DNA from: Gaeumannomyces sp. JS-464
Lineage: Eukaryota > Ascomycota > Sordariomycetes > Magnaporthales > Magnaporthaceae
NCBI GenBank assembly: GCA_002197995.1
Contig: NGZR01000004.1
Span: 2,914,001 to 2,978,000 of the forward strand
Reading direction: 5' to 3'
Length of the DNA stretch: 64,000 nt
In this document: in pieces, positions 10,260-22,640 of the stretch
Position numbering within the stretch: the first letter of the stretch is position 1
Layout of the letters: each line of letters opens with the position of its first letter
The notes under the pieces: model-generated
Seen by the model: the letters and a program-made list of their open reading frames with translations, nothing else
The model's database searches: none
What the model was told of the DNA's origin: nothing
Program-made: the position numbers and the translations under genes

Positions 10260-11030
10260 ATGCCCAACGTACCAGGAGAGGACAGGCCCCTGCCGTCGTC
10301 CTTCGACGAAGACCCGTATGGCTAGACCCTTGAGACTTTTTTTTTTTTTTTTTTTTTTTTTCCCGTAGTGGGCGCACGTCGCCGCCCCTCCCGAGAGGAT
10401 GTTCTCGTGCTGATAGGACACTCAACCCCCAGTGACTTCTACAACGAGAATGCCTTCCAAAAGATCTCGCGCAAGCTCAAGCAGGAGCCCCTGGTCCCGC
10501 TCGGCTGCATCCTGACGGTGGCGGCCTTCACCAACGCGTACCGGGCCATGCGGCGCGGCGACCACGCGCGCATGAACCGCATGTTCCGCTACCGCGTCGC
10601 CGCCCAGGGCTTCACCATCCTGGCCATGGTGTTTGGCGGCATCTACTTCAACGACCAGCGCCACAAGGAGCGCGAGGTCTGGAAGCAGAAGCAGGAGGAG
10701 GAGGCCGAGGAGAAGCGCCTCAAGTGGATCCGCGAGCTCGAGGTCCGCGACCAGGAGGACAGGCTCGCCAAGGAGAAGCTCGAGCAGAGGAGGCAGCGCG
10801 CCGCCGCCGCCGGTGCGAAGCGCGGGGGCCAGGCCCAGGCGGCTGGCGCTGCGGCCGACGCGACAGGGAGCATTTCGTCTTCGTCGTCGCCGTCATCGCC
10901 ATCGTCGTGGTACACATTTGGGAGCCTGAAGTCCATGGGCGGCTGGTTCAGCAGCTCACCAAAGGAGTCGACAGAGTCCCCGGCAGACCCAAGTAAAACC
11001 AAGCAAGACGAAAAGCCTGGGGCAAGATGA
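10260..11030 (+). CDS. RCF1: Respiratory supercomplex factor 1 (HIG1-domain protein)
   Basis: Mitochondrial inner-membrane protein that helps cytochrome c oxidase assembly and its association with complex III. Exons are 10260-10315 and 10433-11030. The 117-bp intron joins DEDP to DFYNENAFQKISRKL and contains a run of 25 T (10337-10361). The start gives the family's usual opening (MPNVPGEDRPLPSSFDEDP). The HIG1 domain spans about residues 20-90, with two hydrophobic segments (LVPLGCILTVAAFTNAYRAM and VAAQGFTILAMVFGGIYF) and the conserved basic loop (RRGDHARMNRMFRYR) between them. A long charged coiled coil (about 90-140), an Ala-rich stretch and a Ser-rich tail follow. About 217 residues, in the usual range. 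A longer open frame beginning at 10368 starts inside the intron and is rejected as the start. Confidence 0.95.
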
Positions 11031-11430
11031 AATGACGATTCGATGCCAGGTGGTGAAAAGTAGTGGAACCGAGGCAGGGCTTTGCGGCCTTCATTCTTGT
11101 ATAGTAGTATCTTCCTGCCGGGTACATTGGGGCAGGCTCTCTCGTTGTGAATTTACGATATGAATTTTGTCCCCGGCTGGCTTGTCTGCGCAATATATGC
11201 CTGCTAAATTTTTAGCACGTACACGCCCGCCCCCGCCGGGAGTGTTGCGTCCGAGTGCGACTGGGTGATACATCTGGTGTCCCAAACTGTTGTTCAGCGT
11301 CTTTGCCGCGTCCTGAAAGAAATGCACAAATGCTCCAAACTCCCGAAAGGCAAAGCAGTTCTACGCAACATGTGGGATGGTCGAAGGTGCGAGAGCTCCC
11401 ATGGGCTTGCTCAGGGGCCAGAAGTCCTGC
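11031..11430. other. Convergent 3' intergenic region
   Basis: Space between the stops of RCF1 (plus) and RTC5 (minus). It should contain both 3' UTRs. No gene or clear repeat is visible. Confidence 0.5.
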
Positions 11431-13415
11431 CTAGGCCATACTGCCGCCGCTTCGGTTCTGTCCTACCAGACCAGCCATCTCCAGCAGTGCCCGGTCCGCA
11501 TCCATGTCGCCGGTGCCGAGGTTGATTCGTCTCCTGGCCTCGGCCTCCCTCGCCTCCCAAGCCCACCGCTCGGCCTGGATCTTGGCCTCCTCGTCGCCGC
11601 CGCAGCCCCAGACCTCGAGGGACTCGATCGCGAACCTGTCTTGCAGGTTCCGCCTCCGCACGACGCTGGTGGCGAAGGCCCCGCCGCGCCGGGCGTGGTC
11701 ATGCGTAAAGACGCCAAACTCAAAGCTGGAGTCGAGGAAGAGCGAACGCTGCCCAGCGCGACCGGCGCAGACGACGACGAGGACGCCTTGGAGTTGGCCG
11801 TGGGCGGCGGGCACCCAAAGGCGATGCCTGGGTGCGCCGCGGACGGCGACGCCTTCACAAAGGCCGCGTAGTCCTTGTTGAGCACGCTGGCGCGGAACAC
11901 GTCGTGGACGGGCCCCAGCTGGAACAGGACGCTCTGCTCGTCTCCGAAGCACTCGCGGTGCGTATGTCGCCAGGGCTGCCCCACGTAGGCGCCAAAGGTG
12001 AGCTCCTCGTCCTCACCACCGCCAGAGCCGTCCGGGAACCGGCGGGGCGGGAGGGAGTCGGCAAACGCGTGCTCCTGGGTCCCCTCGGGTCTGTGGCCGA
12101 GCCTGCGGCCGCGGGCGAGGAGCACGGTTGGGGCGCGCCAGTTGAAGACCTTGGTCTCGAAGCTGCCCATGGAGAAGCCGTCCTCCTCTCCCGGGTAGAG
12201 CAGGCGCATCCGCCTGAAAAGGGAGCTGCCCGGTATGAAAAAGGAGAGCTGCGAGATGATGTTTGCATCCAGTATGGACGCCTTGTCTTGGTCGAGAAGC
12301 AGAGGTGCTGCCATTTGCGGCTGCTCGGCCTTTACGGGCGACTGCGGATTCTCGCTTTCGGTTTTCCTGTGCTTGCTAAAGTCCATGTTCTTGGAGAACA
12401 AAAAGTGCGTGAAGAGTCCGTTGAGCCCGTCAAACATGTAAGGGAAGCAAACGGGTATGACCCTTTTAAATGTGCCAAACTTCACTCCTGGAGACTGCTC
12501 AGTGTCGAGGAAGGAATAGAGAACACACTTGGCGACAGCCTGTAATTCCCCAAACTCTTCCCCGCTACCCTGTCGGCATACTGCGACAAGTGCTCCTGGG
12601 GATCAAGAGGTGCGACCAAAAGCAGCAGCATGAGCAGCCTCTGGAAGTTGTCCGCAGGTATCATTGCCCCGTGGATCGTAGGGGTGTTTCCATGCCTGAA
12701 TACGTCGACGAGATCCAAGGATTCGAAGGCCGCCATCACAAGGTCATCGTCCTCAGCAGCAATGATATCGTCATTTTCGTCAATCTCCGCGTCGTCCTCG
12801 CCTGCCTCATCTATGGCGAATCCTCGTGCGGCGGTGGTGGCCACTGGTGATTCCACGGCTACGGATGCTGCCGATCCCTTGTTGGACGAAAGTGGTCTCT
12901 CAGGGGCGACCGCCTCAGACAACCTCCGGTCATAGACGGCGAGGCTTTTGAACAGCAGTTTCATCCTGTCGGCAGAGCCCTTGGCCAAGACACGGCGGAA
13001 CCGGTCCGTCATGATGGTGATGACGACGACCATCTGGTCCAGCCCCAGCACCGCGGGGCATCCTGGAGAAAAGGGAAAGCGCCGATGTATGAGATGGCGT
13101 GGAACAGGACCGGGGAGGCGCCCAGGACGCTGGGTATCTCCAGGAAGCTGATGACGGTGGCCTCCTTGAGATACTGGACGTCCTGCTCGCGGTCCGCCAG
13201 GCTCCTGAAGTTATCCTTCAGAGAGTAAAGCTCAAGGGGTGAGAAGCACTTTTCGGCAAACTTGGTCGCCTGTTACTGGTGCGCGTCTATTAGTGCATCA
13301 CAGAACACGAGCACGGTATGAGAACTGGTAGGGAATACGAGGCATCTTACAAGATGTTTTGCTCTACCTGCTCCCGGCTCGGTGGCCGCACTTCTGCAGA
13401 CTGGTCTTGGCCCAT
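11431..13415 (-). CDS. RTC5: Restriction of telomere capping protein 5 (TLDc domain)
   Basis: Fungal TLDc-family protein; yeast Rtc5 is linked to V-ATPase disassembly at the vacuole. Exon 1 is 13351-13415 ([16 protein letters not shown]...); the main exon runs from about 13269 to the stop at 11431. N-terminal part: [16 protein letters not shown] and [17 protein letters not shown]. TLDc part: [31 protein letters not shown] region, [32 protein letters not shown], and the end [19 protein letters not shown]...GGSMA. The conserved protein runs through all three frames: one base is missing near the exon 1 donor (13351), near 13051-13058, near 12529-12532 and near 11745. Restoring these gives about 635 residues, normal for the family. 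All four are single-base losses next to short runs, so sequencing error is the likeliest cause; a decayed gene is the alternative. Confidence 0.88.
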
Positions 13416-14280
13416 CCTTGCCGACTAGGTTGGGTGAAGTCAAGTACGAGGAATCCTTGGCATTAGGTGGAGCGGGAGGCAAAGGAAGCTCCGCTGCTCG
13501 TTGCTATTCGGAGCGTCCGTCTCGAGATGACAAGTGACCCTCAGCCCGTCAATTGATATGGTGTGTCGGCCGCGTGGAAATACGTCGGGCGCAATTGAGG
13601 TGTCTGTGATGAGGTATGCATCGGAGAGGGACGGCGGTTGCCTGGCCCTTGCGTGGTGGCTTGCACCGTCGACACAGGCTTACTGCTGTCTGCTGTTTGT
13701 TAGGTGGTGATTCTACGGCAGAGCGGCGGCTGCTGACAGTTGAGGCCGTGCTATGGATTGCTTGAGTGGGGCAGCTGCGTCACTGGTACTCATGGCTGGG
13801 CTCTTCATTCGCCAACTCAATCTAAACGTAATGGCAACGAAAGCACAGCAGCTTTTGTCCATTAGTATAATGTCTCTGCGTATTCGTTTGCCAAAGGTTC
13901 GGTCACTGTTTCTGATGGGGGAATGGTACGGACGAAAACGATCAAGGGGGGGAAAAAAGAAAGAAAGAAACTGGTATGTAATAAATATCTGGTATGCTGC
14001 GCTGCTGATTGGATATACAAACAAGGAAATAGCACCCATGATTTTCCCTCACTGTCGCCTACTCCCTCACACCGGACCGCCCTGGCCTGTCCGCCGAACG
14101 GGTTTAGAGTGCCGCGTAGAGCAGAACAAAATAAACCCCTCCAAAAAAAAAAAAAAAACCAGGACGCCTTCCCATGATGAAAAAAAAAGGAATTGTGACA
14201 AGTGCCGCCGTCTCGTTTGTAAAACACTGGCCTGGAAGCTCAGAATGACAAGACTATTTCGTTGCGCCCTACAGCGGACA
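13416..14280. other. Intergenic, RTC5 promoter and SWC3 3' region
   Basis: About 865 bp between the RTC5 start and the SWC3 stop, both genes on the minus strand. It holds a run of 16 A at 14143-14158 (poly-T on the transcribed sense of SWC3, in its 3' flank) and an A-rich stretch near 14180. The open frames here show no recognisable product. Confidence 0.5.
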
Positions 14281-16453
14281 CTATGCATCATCCACCTCCA
14301 TGGGCGTGACTGAGGCAATGAACTTCTGGTACTGCTCATCCTCGGTTGGCGGCTTGCCCACTGGCTTCTGTGCCGTACCAGAGGACTTGTTGGCTTTGGC
14401 TGTCCAAAGCACGCCCTCCAATGGCTGAGATTTGACGGCTTCCAGTTCTGACGAGGCCTTCCCAGGCGCGTCCTTCTCAGAGCTGCTCTCCTTCTCATCC
14501 TTGCTCGTGTCGCGCGGCAGCCGCATCGCCAACAAGACGTACTCGGCGCGCGTCATCGTGTCCATTATGTCATTCATGTACCTCTTCACTTCCTCTGGCG
14601 GAGCAACCACCCTGTTTAGGTGGTCAAGAATTTTGGGCGACGTGGACTGGAGCCTGACTGTGACTGGCTGATAGTAATCTAGCGTAGGGTCCCCGCCATA
14701 CTCCGATGGGCTACCCTTCCTGACGATGAGGAACGACGCCATCACCTGTACTCCGTTTGGGCCTGGAACGGTCTCCAGGATGCTAAACTTGGGGAACAGG
14801 TATCGATCTCCAGTGCCATTGGCAAATTCGAACACAACCGCGGATATCTCGGGCTTCAGCGCTGGTGGCGGGCCTTTGGATCTCAGCGCTTGTTGCGGGG
14901 CAGGCGCCGTCCCGGCACCCGTCCCGTTGGGCTGCCCGTTCGTCTTGGCTGGGGTCGAGGTCCCAGAAGCGGGCCCCTGTGAAGAGTTGGCAGTCTCCTG
15001 CTGCTCTTTCGACCCTGCCGCGAGACGCTGCTTCAATTTATCCAAAATCAACTTGAGATCAGTGGCGTCTGCAAATTGAGGCCGGTCCTCGGCAATGCGC
15101 CGCACGATGTCCCTTGTCTCGGGCTCGTCCAGTGCAGCCTTGACGAGGTCCACGACGAGGGGATCACTCTTAGCCGGCGGTCGAAGATCTGCCGAAGTCT
15201 GCCTCGGGTTCGTGGTGAGGACGATATCTAGAATCGCGCGAACCTCGTCGGCAAAGTACCGCACAGTCCTGCCGTTGACAATGAGCCTATGGGCCGATGG
15301 GCCCTGGACCGAGCCTTGGCGTTTGGTCTCGGCTGTTATCTGATCGATGATTGCCTGGAAGCGCTCCAGCTCGTCCTTAGGGGCGCGGCCCTGTGCGACC
15401 CTCTTCATAAGGTCGCGGAGATTCTCATCCTCGGTCGCCTTGTGCGCCAACATGGCAATGATGGGATCAGTGCCAGGAGGGTGGCCTGCGGGGGCCGGCG
15501 TCCCATTGACCGCAGGCGTCGCCGACGGCGGAGGAGGCGGTCTACTAGGAAACGATGGTTGGCTTGGAGGTACTTGCGGGTTTGGACTTGCAGTTACCGG
15601 CACTGAGACCGGCTGTGTTGTGCTTGGTGCTGTTGTAGGTGACGGATCTTGCTGGGCCGCTGGGGTTGCCCCTAGTTCGGACGTACGAGGTTCGGCGGCG
15701 GACGCAGGCCTCTCCGAGTCCTGCTTGGCTGCTGGCTGCGTTGTGGTTGTGCTGGCAGGAGGTAGAGCGGGGCTTTGTGCTCCAGCCGTGCGAGGGGTCG
15801 GAGGTGCCGTCGGCGTGGGTGTAGATGCCGAGGGTGGTGGCATGGTGCCGTTGGGAGGTCCGTATTGAATGACTGGCCGCTGAGGCGGAAGCGGCGCAGG
15901 CGGTTTCGGGTCCTTGACGGCATACATGACGGCGTCGAAGACGTGCGGCTCGACTGTGACGGTTACGGGGCCCAGCTTGGACATGCTGTCCTTGGGCGGG
16001 TTGTTCGGCTCCTCGATCACGACACCTTTCCGCTTCGTAGGCTTGGCCCAGTACCTTTCGAATATCCCCTCGCTTATCCATTTTTGACGCGACCGCTGCA
16101 AAGACTCGCCCAGAACAGCACTGTGTTGTGTTAGAAGGTTAGCCACATGATCCACCAGTCCGAAGATCGCCACGGTCCGGGGGCAATGCTGCGAACCTCT
16201 CTTGAATTGTCTGATATTCTTTGCTAGATAAGTTATCGGGCTGTGGCTCGTCGACGATGGGCAAGGGCTTTCCCGGCTGGACAGACTTGGGCAAAGGCTG
16301 GGGTGGGGGAGCGACGGGCTCCTCGACAGGCAGCGGCGGAGGAGCAGCTACGGGCGTCGCGGAGCGATTGTCGGGCGGCGTGGCTGTCCTCTTCTTGGAC
16401 GCCTGCTCGACGCGAGCGGCAGCCCTTGCGGGCATCTTCCTCTTTTTTTCCAT
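14281..16453 (-). CDS. SWC3: SWR1-complex protein 3 (Swc3)
   Basis: Subunit of the SWR1 chromatin-remodelling complex, which exchanges H2A for H2A.Z in the nucleus. Exons are 16197-16453 and 14281-16120, split by a 76-bp intron with a CTAAC branch site close to its AG; the junction restores KEYQTIQESAVLGESLQRS. The protein is 698 residues and intact. N-terminal basic segment: MEKKRKMPARAAARVEQASK (nuclear-localisation-like), then a Pro-rich linker. The conserved Swc3 core follows: RSRQKWISEGIFERYWAKPT, VVIEEPNNPPKDSMSKLG, TVEPHVFDAVMYAVKDPK. The middle is a long Pro/Ser/Thr/Gln-rich disordered region, followed by conserved helical segments (KATEDENLRDLMKRVAQG, YFADEVRAILDIVLT) and a C-terminal part ending MEVDDA. 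An alternative start at 16173 lies inside the intron. Divergent from the hydrolase gene at 17527. Confidence 0.9.
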
Positions 16454-17526
16454 CTTCGGCGGCGTCTGGGGGTCATCCGGTCATTGGTCCGTTGCGCGCG
16501 CGGGCGTGTGCCGTCAAGGGTCTGGAACCGATGGCGAAGACGGCGGGCGCAGAAGTGAGCTGCGTCTAGGAAATAGAGATCACGTAAGGGCGCAGTGCTC
16601 TTCGTAGTCGGCGTAGAGGCTATCTGTCCGCGGTCTCGGACCTAATCGAGGTCGGCCGGCCGTAGATAGCTGACGGCAGATAGCTGGGGAGGGAAGGCTC
16701 CAGCTTGAAGCGGTCCCCCCAGGTCGAATGAGCCCCAGCCGGGAACCAGGCGCCAGCAGGAGCTTGGGTTACTTTACACAGCTGGCACGGTGCAGTTGGG
16801 AATCGCAAGTGGCAGGCAGCACGTGGGTATGAAGCTCTTGTCGCAGGCTAGCCAAAAATTTCCTGCGGGACCTCTGGTCGTCGCGCGTCCTCGTGGGTGG
16901 GTGAGTGGAAGTGGGTGTGGGTGGGAGCAGATCCTTGGCGGGCAATGAAACGCGTGCGCCCTTCACCAACGGGCCGCCGACCGCTGCTGGGGAAGTCTGG
17001 CTCGCCAAGGTTGGTGGTTGGCGTCCATTGTGGCGCGTGCGCGTGGTGCAGTGTGGCACCCGACCTCGGTTTGCAGGCTGATAAAGCTCTCCAGGTCCCT
17101 GGCCACTGCCCTCGCGTGTGGGCGCTGCTGGACCGTTGCTGGCAGCCCGCCACAAAACAGCAGCAAAGACCGCCTGCCATCAGAGGCTCTAATTGAGCGA
17201 TCAGGGGCTTGAGCAAGGGTCGAATCGCTGGTAATTATCACCGCGCGCTCCGGGCGTCGTTTCCAAGGGGGCTCCAAGATCCATCCGCCCTCTCGACAAT
17301 GGACCGACGTTTCCCTGCGTGATGGCGCTGCCAGAAAACCCTCCCGCTTCCTCCTCCTCGGCCGCCTGCTAGCAATGCGCGCATGACCGCATCCCTAGCA
17401 ATTTCTACCAGCATTCCTACCGGGCGCGCGGGATCTCTTCTCTTCGGGAGCAGTCAATTCCCTCTCGCCAACTGCCAATTCTGCCGCGTCCCTGCCACGG
17501 TCTCCTGACCGCCGCCCGGCGCCAAA
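16454..17526. promoter_or_regulatory. Divergent promoter region, SWC3 / ABHD12-like gene
   Basis: About 1.07 kb between divergent start codons. CT/GA-rich patches lie close to the plus-strand start (17330-17380). Overlapping minus-strand frames at 16769-17277 have no recognisable domain. No specific factor site can be assigned. Confidence 0.4.
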
Positions 17527-19131
17527 ATGGCCTGGCTCGACAGCCAGTCGCTCGCCGCCACCGTTGTCGTCAGCACAATCGGTGGCATAGCCGTCATATA
17601 CGCCGGGTTTCTGTGTCTCTGTGCCATTCCGTTCATCCAGAGGAACGCGGTCTACGCCTACCGGGTAAACACGCTGCTGTGGTCTAATGTCAACAAGCCA
17701 GAACGATGGGGATTCGCAAGTGAGCAGCCGTCCCACCCCTGAGCTTCTGCATGGCCTGCTCACCTCAAACCGTGCAGAAAACCAAGTCACGCCTTTTCTG
17801 GTCAACGTCCCGGGGAGTGGGAGCAAGGTTTACGCATGGCACGTGATGCCGCTCAATGTGTACACCAAGCACGAAGAGGCCCTGCTCAAGCAGTCGGAGG
17901 GGCCTCATAACGACTTTACACACACCGAGGCTTTCAAGACGATCAAGGCTGATCCCAACAGCCGCGTTGTCATATCGTGTGAGTCCAAGCCCGTCACGTG
18001 GGGTGTACCATCTAGTCACCGCAGAGGCTGCCTGGCTAGAGATTTCGCTGACAGACCATAAAGTCCATGGGGTAAGGACTGATCTAGGGGAGGGAGACAC
18101 GCCGGTCTACTCCGGATACACACCATAGATAATGTGTAACAAACCTAACATTGGCCCAGAACGCAGGTCACATTGCGCAAGGAGTGCGCCCTCAGCAGTA
18201 AGTTGGACTCGACTCACTGCCCTAAAACCTTCATCTCTCCCTTGGCCTTCCGTTTGCCCTGGCCCGCTGCATCTAACCCTGTGACCCAGCTATCACTGTG
18301 TGGCCTCGATGCCGTCCACTCATCTTATCACCATCGACTACCGCGGCTTCGGTCACTCGCCAGGGTCTCCCACCGAAGACGGTTTGATCTCGGATGGCAT
18401 TGCGACTGTCAACTTTGTGCTCCACGTACTGGAGATCCCAGCCTCTCGGGTCGTAATCATGGGGCAGAGCCTCGGTACAGCCGTGGCCTCAGCGGTGGCT
18501 GAGCGCTTCTCCCAAAAGGGCATCGACTTCGCCGGTATCGTCCTCGTCGCCGGCTTTAGCAGCTTACCCACCATGCTGAGCGGGTATGCCATCGGAGGCG
18601 TTCTCCCTGTGCTGAAGCCGTTGACGTTGTGCCCGCCTCTCCTCCGGATGTTCATGCGCTGCGTGATCGATAAGTGGGAGTCGGCCACTCGACTTGCTGA
18701 TATGGTCCGCGTGGTTCTTGAGCGAGACGGTCACATGCACCTGCAGCTGCTCCACGCCGTGAACGATGGAGATATCCCGTGCATCGAGTCGGATAAACTC
18801 TTTGCCGCCGCCGTCAAGGGGGCTGCCGATCTGGATGACCAGGCCTTGGCAGAGCTCAAGGACGGACTGACGATCCGGAAAGGCAAGGGCTTCGCTGCGC
18901 TCTATACTCAGGGCAACGTCAAAATCTCGCAGGAGCTGGTCACTGATGGAGGTAAGCCGGACGCCAATGTCGTGGCAGTCGAAAGGCCGGAGGCGTCTCG
19001 TTTTTAGGCTTCACCAAAATGATGCTAATAACCAACACACAGGCCACAACGACGTCATGACATATGCCCCAGTCCAGCTCACGTTGACGCGGGCTCTTGA
19101 AGGCTGCGCAGGGCGCGACATGGACCACTAG
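17527..19131 (+). CDS. ABHD12-like alpha/beta hydrolase, membrane-anchored, with an 8-nt microexon
   Basis: Predicted serine hydrolase of the ABHD12/13 type; substrates unknown, possibly lipids. Six exons: 17527-17719, 17778-17978, 18064-18071, 18160-18197, 18290-18951, 19043-19131 (396 residues, no frame break). Residues ~10-38 form an N-terminal membrane segment. The lid and core follow (VYAWHVMPLNVYTKHEE). The oxyanion motif FHGNAGHIAQG can only be built if the 8-nt exon TCCATGGG is included: TCG T + TC CAT GGG + AAC reads S-F-H-G-N. That microexon has a proper AAG acceptor before it and GTAAGG after it. The nucleophile elbow is GQSLG (Ser ~207), preceded by THLITIDYRGFGHS. The C-terminal His lies in GGHNDVMTY, created by the last splice. 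The charge-relay acid is probably in NDGDIPCIESDK. A divergent partner of SWC3. Confidence 0.88.
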
Positions 19132-22100
19132 TAGACAACGAGCGGCTGGGGTAATTTGTGGCGCATCCGTCTCGACTTTTTGCTGATGAGAGTGAGAGCA
19201 GGATGTGTCATTCCGTTCCGTTCAATATGCTAATAACTGGACCGAGAGGTCTATTAATCTGCCAGCCATTGCCATGCACGGCTAGCACGAGACTACGATA
19301 TTTCTAGAACTATAGTTAGTCTTTTACATGCTTACTCTGCAACAATGGTCGTTCGTGTGACAACACCCTTCCGCCCCTTGGCCGACCACGGTAGCTGCCA
19401 AGCCATGTTGTCCGTGTCGTTCATTTCTGGGCATACGTGCGCCATGGAAATGTCTAGTCAAACGCATGCAATTTTATCCAAATACCCGGTGGCATACATT
19501 AGGTTTTAGTGCTCACTGGCAACTTCACCACGACAATGATCAGAACCGACCAGACTACTCCGAGTCACTTTGGCACGGGGGAACAGATGAAAAACTGTCG
19601 CCTGTTAACCGTTCCGCCCTTTTCTGGTCTCATCGGTACCAATTCCAGTCTCCTGAAACAGCTTCATTGAACACTGCAGTGCTTGAGATGGAGGACGACA
19701 GGCTGCCATTGCATGCAATGGGTTTCGCAGATGTTACAAATACTACAGCAAGTGGCTTGGTAAGGAGAGAATCGCAATCAGCTCCGAACCAGTCATGTCT
19801 GATGGTGTTTCCAGAAAGATGTTTCCTCCGACGCAGACTGCCAACGGTAGCTTGTTGAACGGCAGAAACGAGTTCCTTTCCTCATCATCCGCCGCCAAAT
19901 TAATTATTGCCTGCCAGGGCTGTCTGCGGGCTCCCGGTCCGGAAGTTGTTTGGCGGAGGATCTACGGGGCGGATGCTACTTCAAACACGTGCCTGGCGTA
20001 CTCCCGGCTCGCGTCCGGCTGGTTCCGATGCTGCTGTTTCATTGGGCGCTCATGACCACTTCCATGGCGTCATTTCGTCGTGCTGCGCAACTGCTTGTCT
20101 ATATCAAAAGGGAAATAACAGAATTGGTCCACATCTCAAACCCAGTCCCCATCAGGAGAAGAGCCTCATAGCGTGGCAACTATAGAGTGCTACCAAGATA
20201 GAGGATCATCTTGCTATGGCTCAGGTCTAAGTTGCCCTAAGAGGATGATACACCGGCAGATCTGGGCAAATGCACTCCAGAATAGCTGATATGCTGTAGC
20301 AAAAGACCAAAAAAAGGGAAGGGTTGTGACCACTGACGTCTCATTTTCCCCTCTAGACATGCGAGCTCCAGCCACTTTCATGACGTAACTAATGGCTTCG
20401 ATCCTTTTATATGCCTGAAACCGTGGGGAAACATGAGCAACTAGCACGGCGTGCCGGCGGGAGGCTTCTCCCTAGCACATTATGACTTCCAAGAGGTGGC
20501 GGGCCAAGACTCCAACATGATCTCGTGTCTATCTCCTGTGTTTTGGGTAATTTGGGTCCTTACGTCGGAAAGGGTCTTGGCTTGCTGAAAATAACGAGAC
20601 GGGGAGACAGGCCGAGCTATGTAGTAAGTAAGCGCGTTCGGTTCGGCGGCACACCATCTGAAAGGCCTCGGGCCGCTGACCACGGTCCCTTTCAGGGTCT
20701 TAGTAATGTCTTGGCTCAACGGCCGTCCAGCCGGGGCCGCCTGGCGACGTGTGTAAGGCCGAGGCTTTGGCGAGAGGCAGAGTCGGATGCTTTGCCCTGA
20801 GGGCGTGTGCGATAGAGTGGAAACTCAAAAAGAAAATTCTGACGCGACCGTCTTTCGCATTCCAACGAGGTTCCGTGGGTTTCATGGCCATTAATTACCT
20901 ACGCTCCCGGTACCTCGAGAGACACACGCACTTACATGTGTAGCTTGATTCTTCGGCAAAGAGGTTTGCCCCTGCCCCTGACATGGCCCCTTTCTCCCTC
21001 CGGACGACGCATGGCGGCGGCCTGGCGCCATGTGCGGGGGATTTCCACCCTTCCGTCCTATGCATCCCTGAAATAGGCCGCCGTCTGTCAGTGTTTCTCA
21101 TCACTAACTCCCGTCCATCGAGTCCTCAGCACGCAGCGTCTATATGTGTGTGTGTGTGTCTTGTTTCGGTTTCAGGGGAGGAGGCGGTTTTTGCCGCGAC
21201 TGGCCCGGAATTTCCATACGCCTCAGCAATAGCACAGCGCATGCAGGCTCTTGATATTGCCCGCCTCGGGGCGGCCGGGTTGGTGTCTCGAGCGCTCTTC
21301 AGGCACGCGACTAAGTCAGAACCGCTGCAGCTAGCCGCGATGGCCATGCGTGCATGCGGTGCAGAAAGCCTGTGGCCGCTTCCAAATCGCCACATGGCCC
21401 GGCATCCCCTCCCTCGGAGACATGCCAGCACTATGGGCTCGACTGACTTGAGACCGTTGGCGACAGAGCTTCCCCTGACTGGGCAATCCGTCTGAAGTCT
21501 GCCTACATACATACGTGCTGTGATACGAAACCCAAGCAGAAGCCCATGTCTATTCATGGGCGTTGCTTGATATTAGCCCTTTGGGCTCAGGGCGCTGTGC
21601 CAAAAAAAAAAAGTCTCGAGGCCCAAGGTTCGCTGGGCAGGCGAGGGCCGAGAGCCTTCACTAGCTTTTGACCCCATCAGGCCAGCAACAACGCTCATGT
21701 TTATCTGCCTGCCTATGCATCTGGATTCCCCGCGCCTGTTCGCGAGCAGGCCTGAGCCTTGTGAGGGCCCTGACGGGTTTCGGCTCACCGGCCCTGGGCA
21801 AGAGCTCGCCCCCGCAAGGATCGGCCTGCCTCTAGAAATACCGGCGGCCGGCCGGGCCCTGCGAGGTGTTTCCACGCCAATGGCTTGGCCGGCGTTTCTC
21901 TTTCCGAGCCGCTGCGGTCTCCAACATATGGCTGTTGCCGTTTCCAGTAACGGGAGTGGGCCTTTCGCCCATGGAAAAAGCTACACCGGACCTTGCTGTA
22001 TGGCATTTGCGCGAGACCCAGATGATGGCATGACCACCATGGGAGAGCTCGGCAGCGTCTGGCCGTCTGTCTGATCTGTCCCACCCCATGCCCCGCGATA

Positions 22101-22640
22101 TCCCTGCCGTCAACCATCCAGAGCTCGTCCAACAGCCCGCATCCGTGCGGCGGAAGCCTCCTTAGCAGCTGCCCACCATCCCGCGACCCCGGGCCTCCCC
22201 CACACCCCTCGCAGTTTTACACCATACACCATGGCCAGAACTCGATACACGGACAATGCGGGCTCGGGGTTCGTCTCCACCGCCAGAGCTCTCTCCGGCA
22301 GTTCAGCCCAGAGACAATGGGAGCGGAGGGCGAGGTGGGCCCAGAAAGACCATCAGTCCGGATGGCTCGTACTCTCTTATAACTTATAAGCCCGCCGCGC
22401 ATCGTCGCATCTGGTCCCAGTTGTCCCGTCCTTCTGTGGCAGCCCATCTCCCGCCCGTCTCCCCTTTCACCTCCACCGGCCGGATAAGCTCGTTCTGTGG
22501 CTTTCCTGGTGTTTGAAGACCATCGTTGTTGTTGAGCGACGCGAGCTTCCCCACGTCCTGGCCCTGGTATATCGGCAGCAGCACCGAGACAGCCACAACC
22601 ACAGCCAAAGACGAGACGAGCCTGTGGCGAAGCCACCATC
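19132..22640. other. Long intergenic region, no gene recognised
   Basis: About 3.5 kb between the hydrolase stop and the transporter start, normal GC, no RIP look. Many overlapping frames of 60-170 codons occur on both strands but none has recognisable motifs or plausible splicing to a known family. A GT microsatellite lies at about 21146-21158 and an A run at 21602-21612. CT-rich sequence near 22430-22480 is probably the transporter's core promoter or leader. A non-coding transcript is possible but unsupported. Confidence 0.5.

Noticed and set aside
11832..12545. 237-codon plus-strand ORF
   Set aside because: Antisense to RTC5, whose conserved TLDc protein occupies the minus strand.
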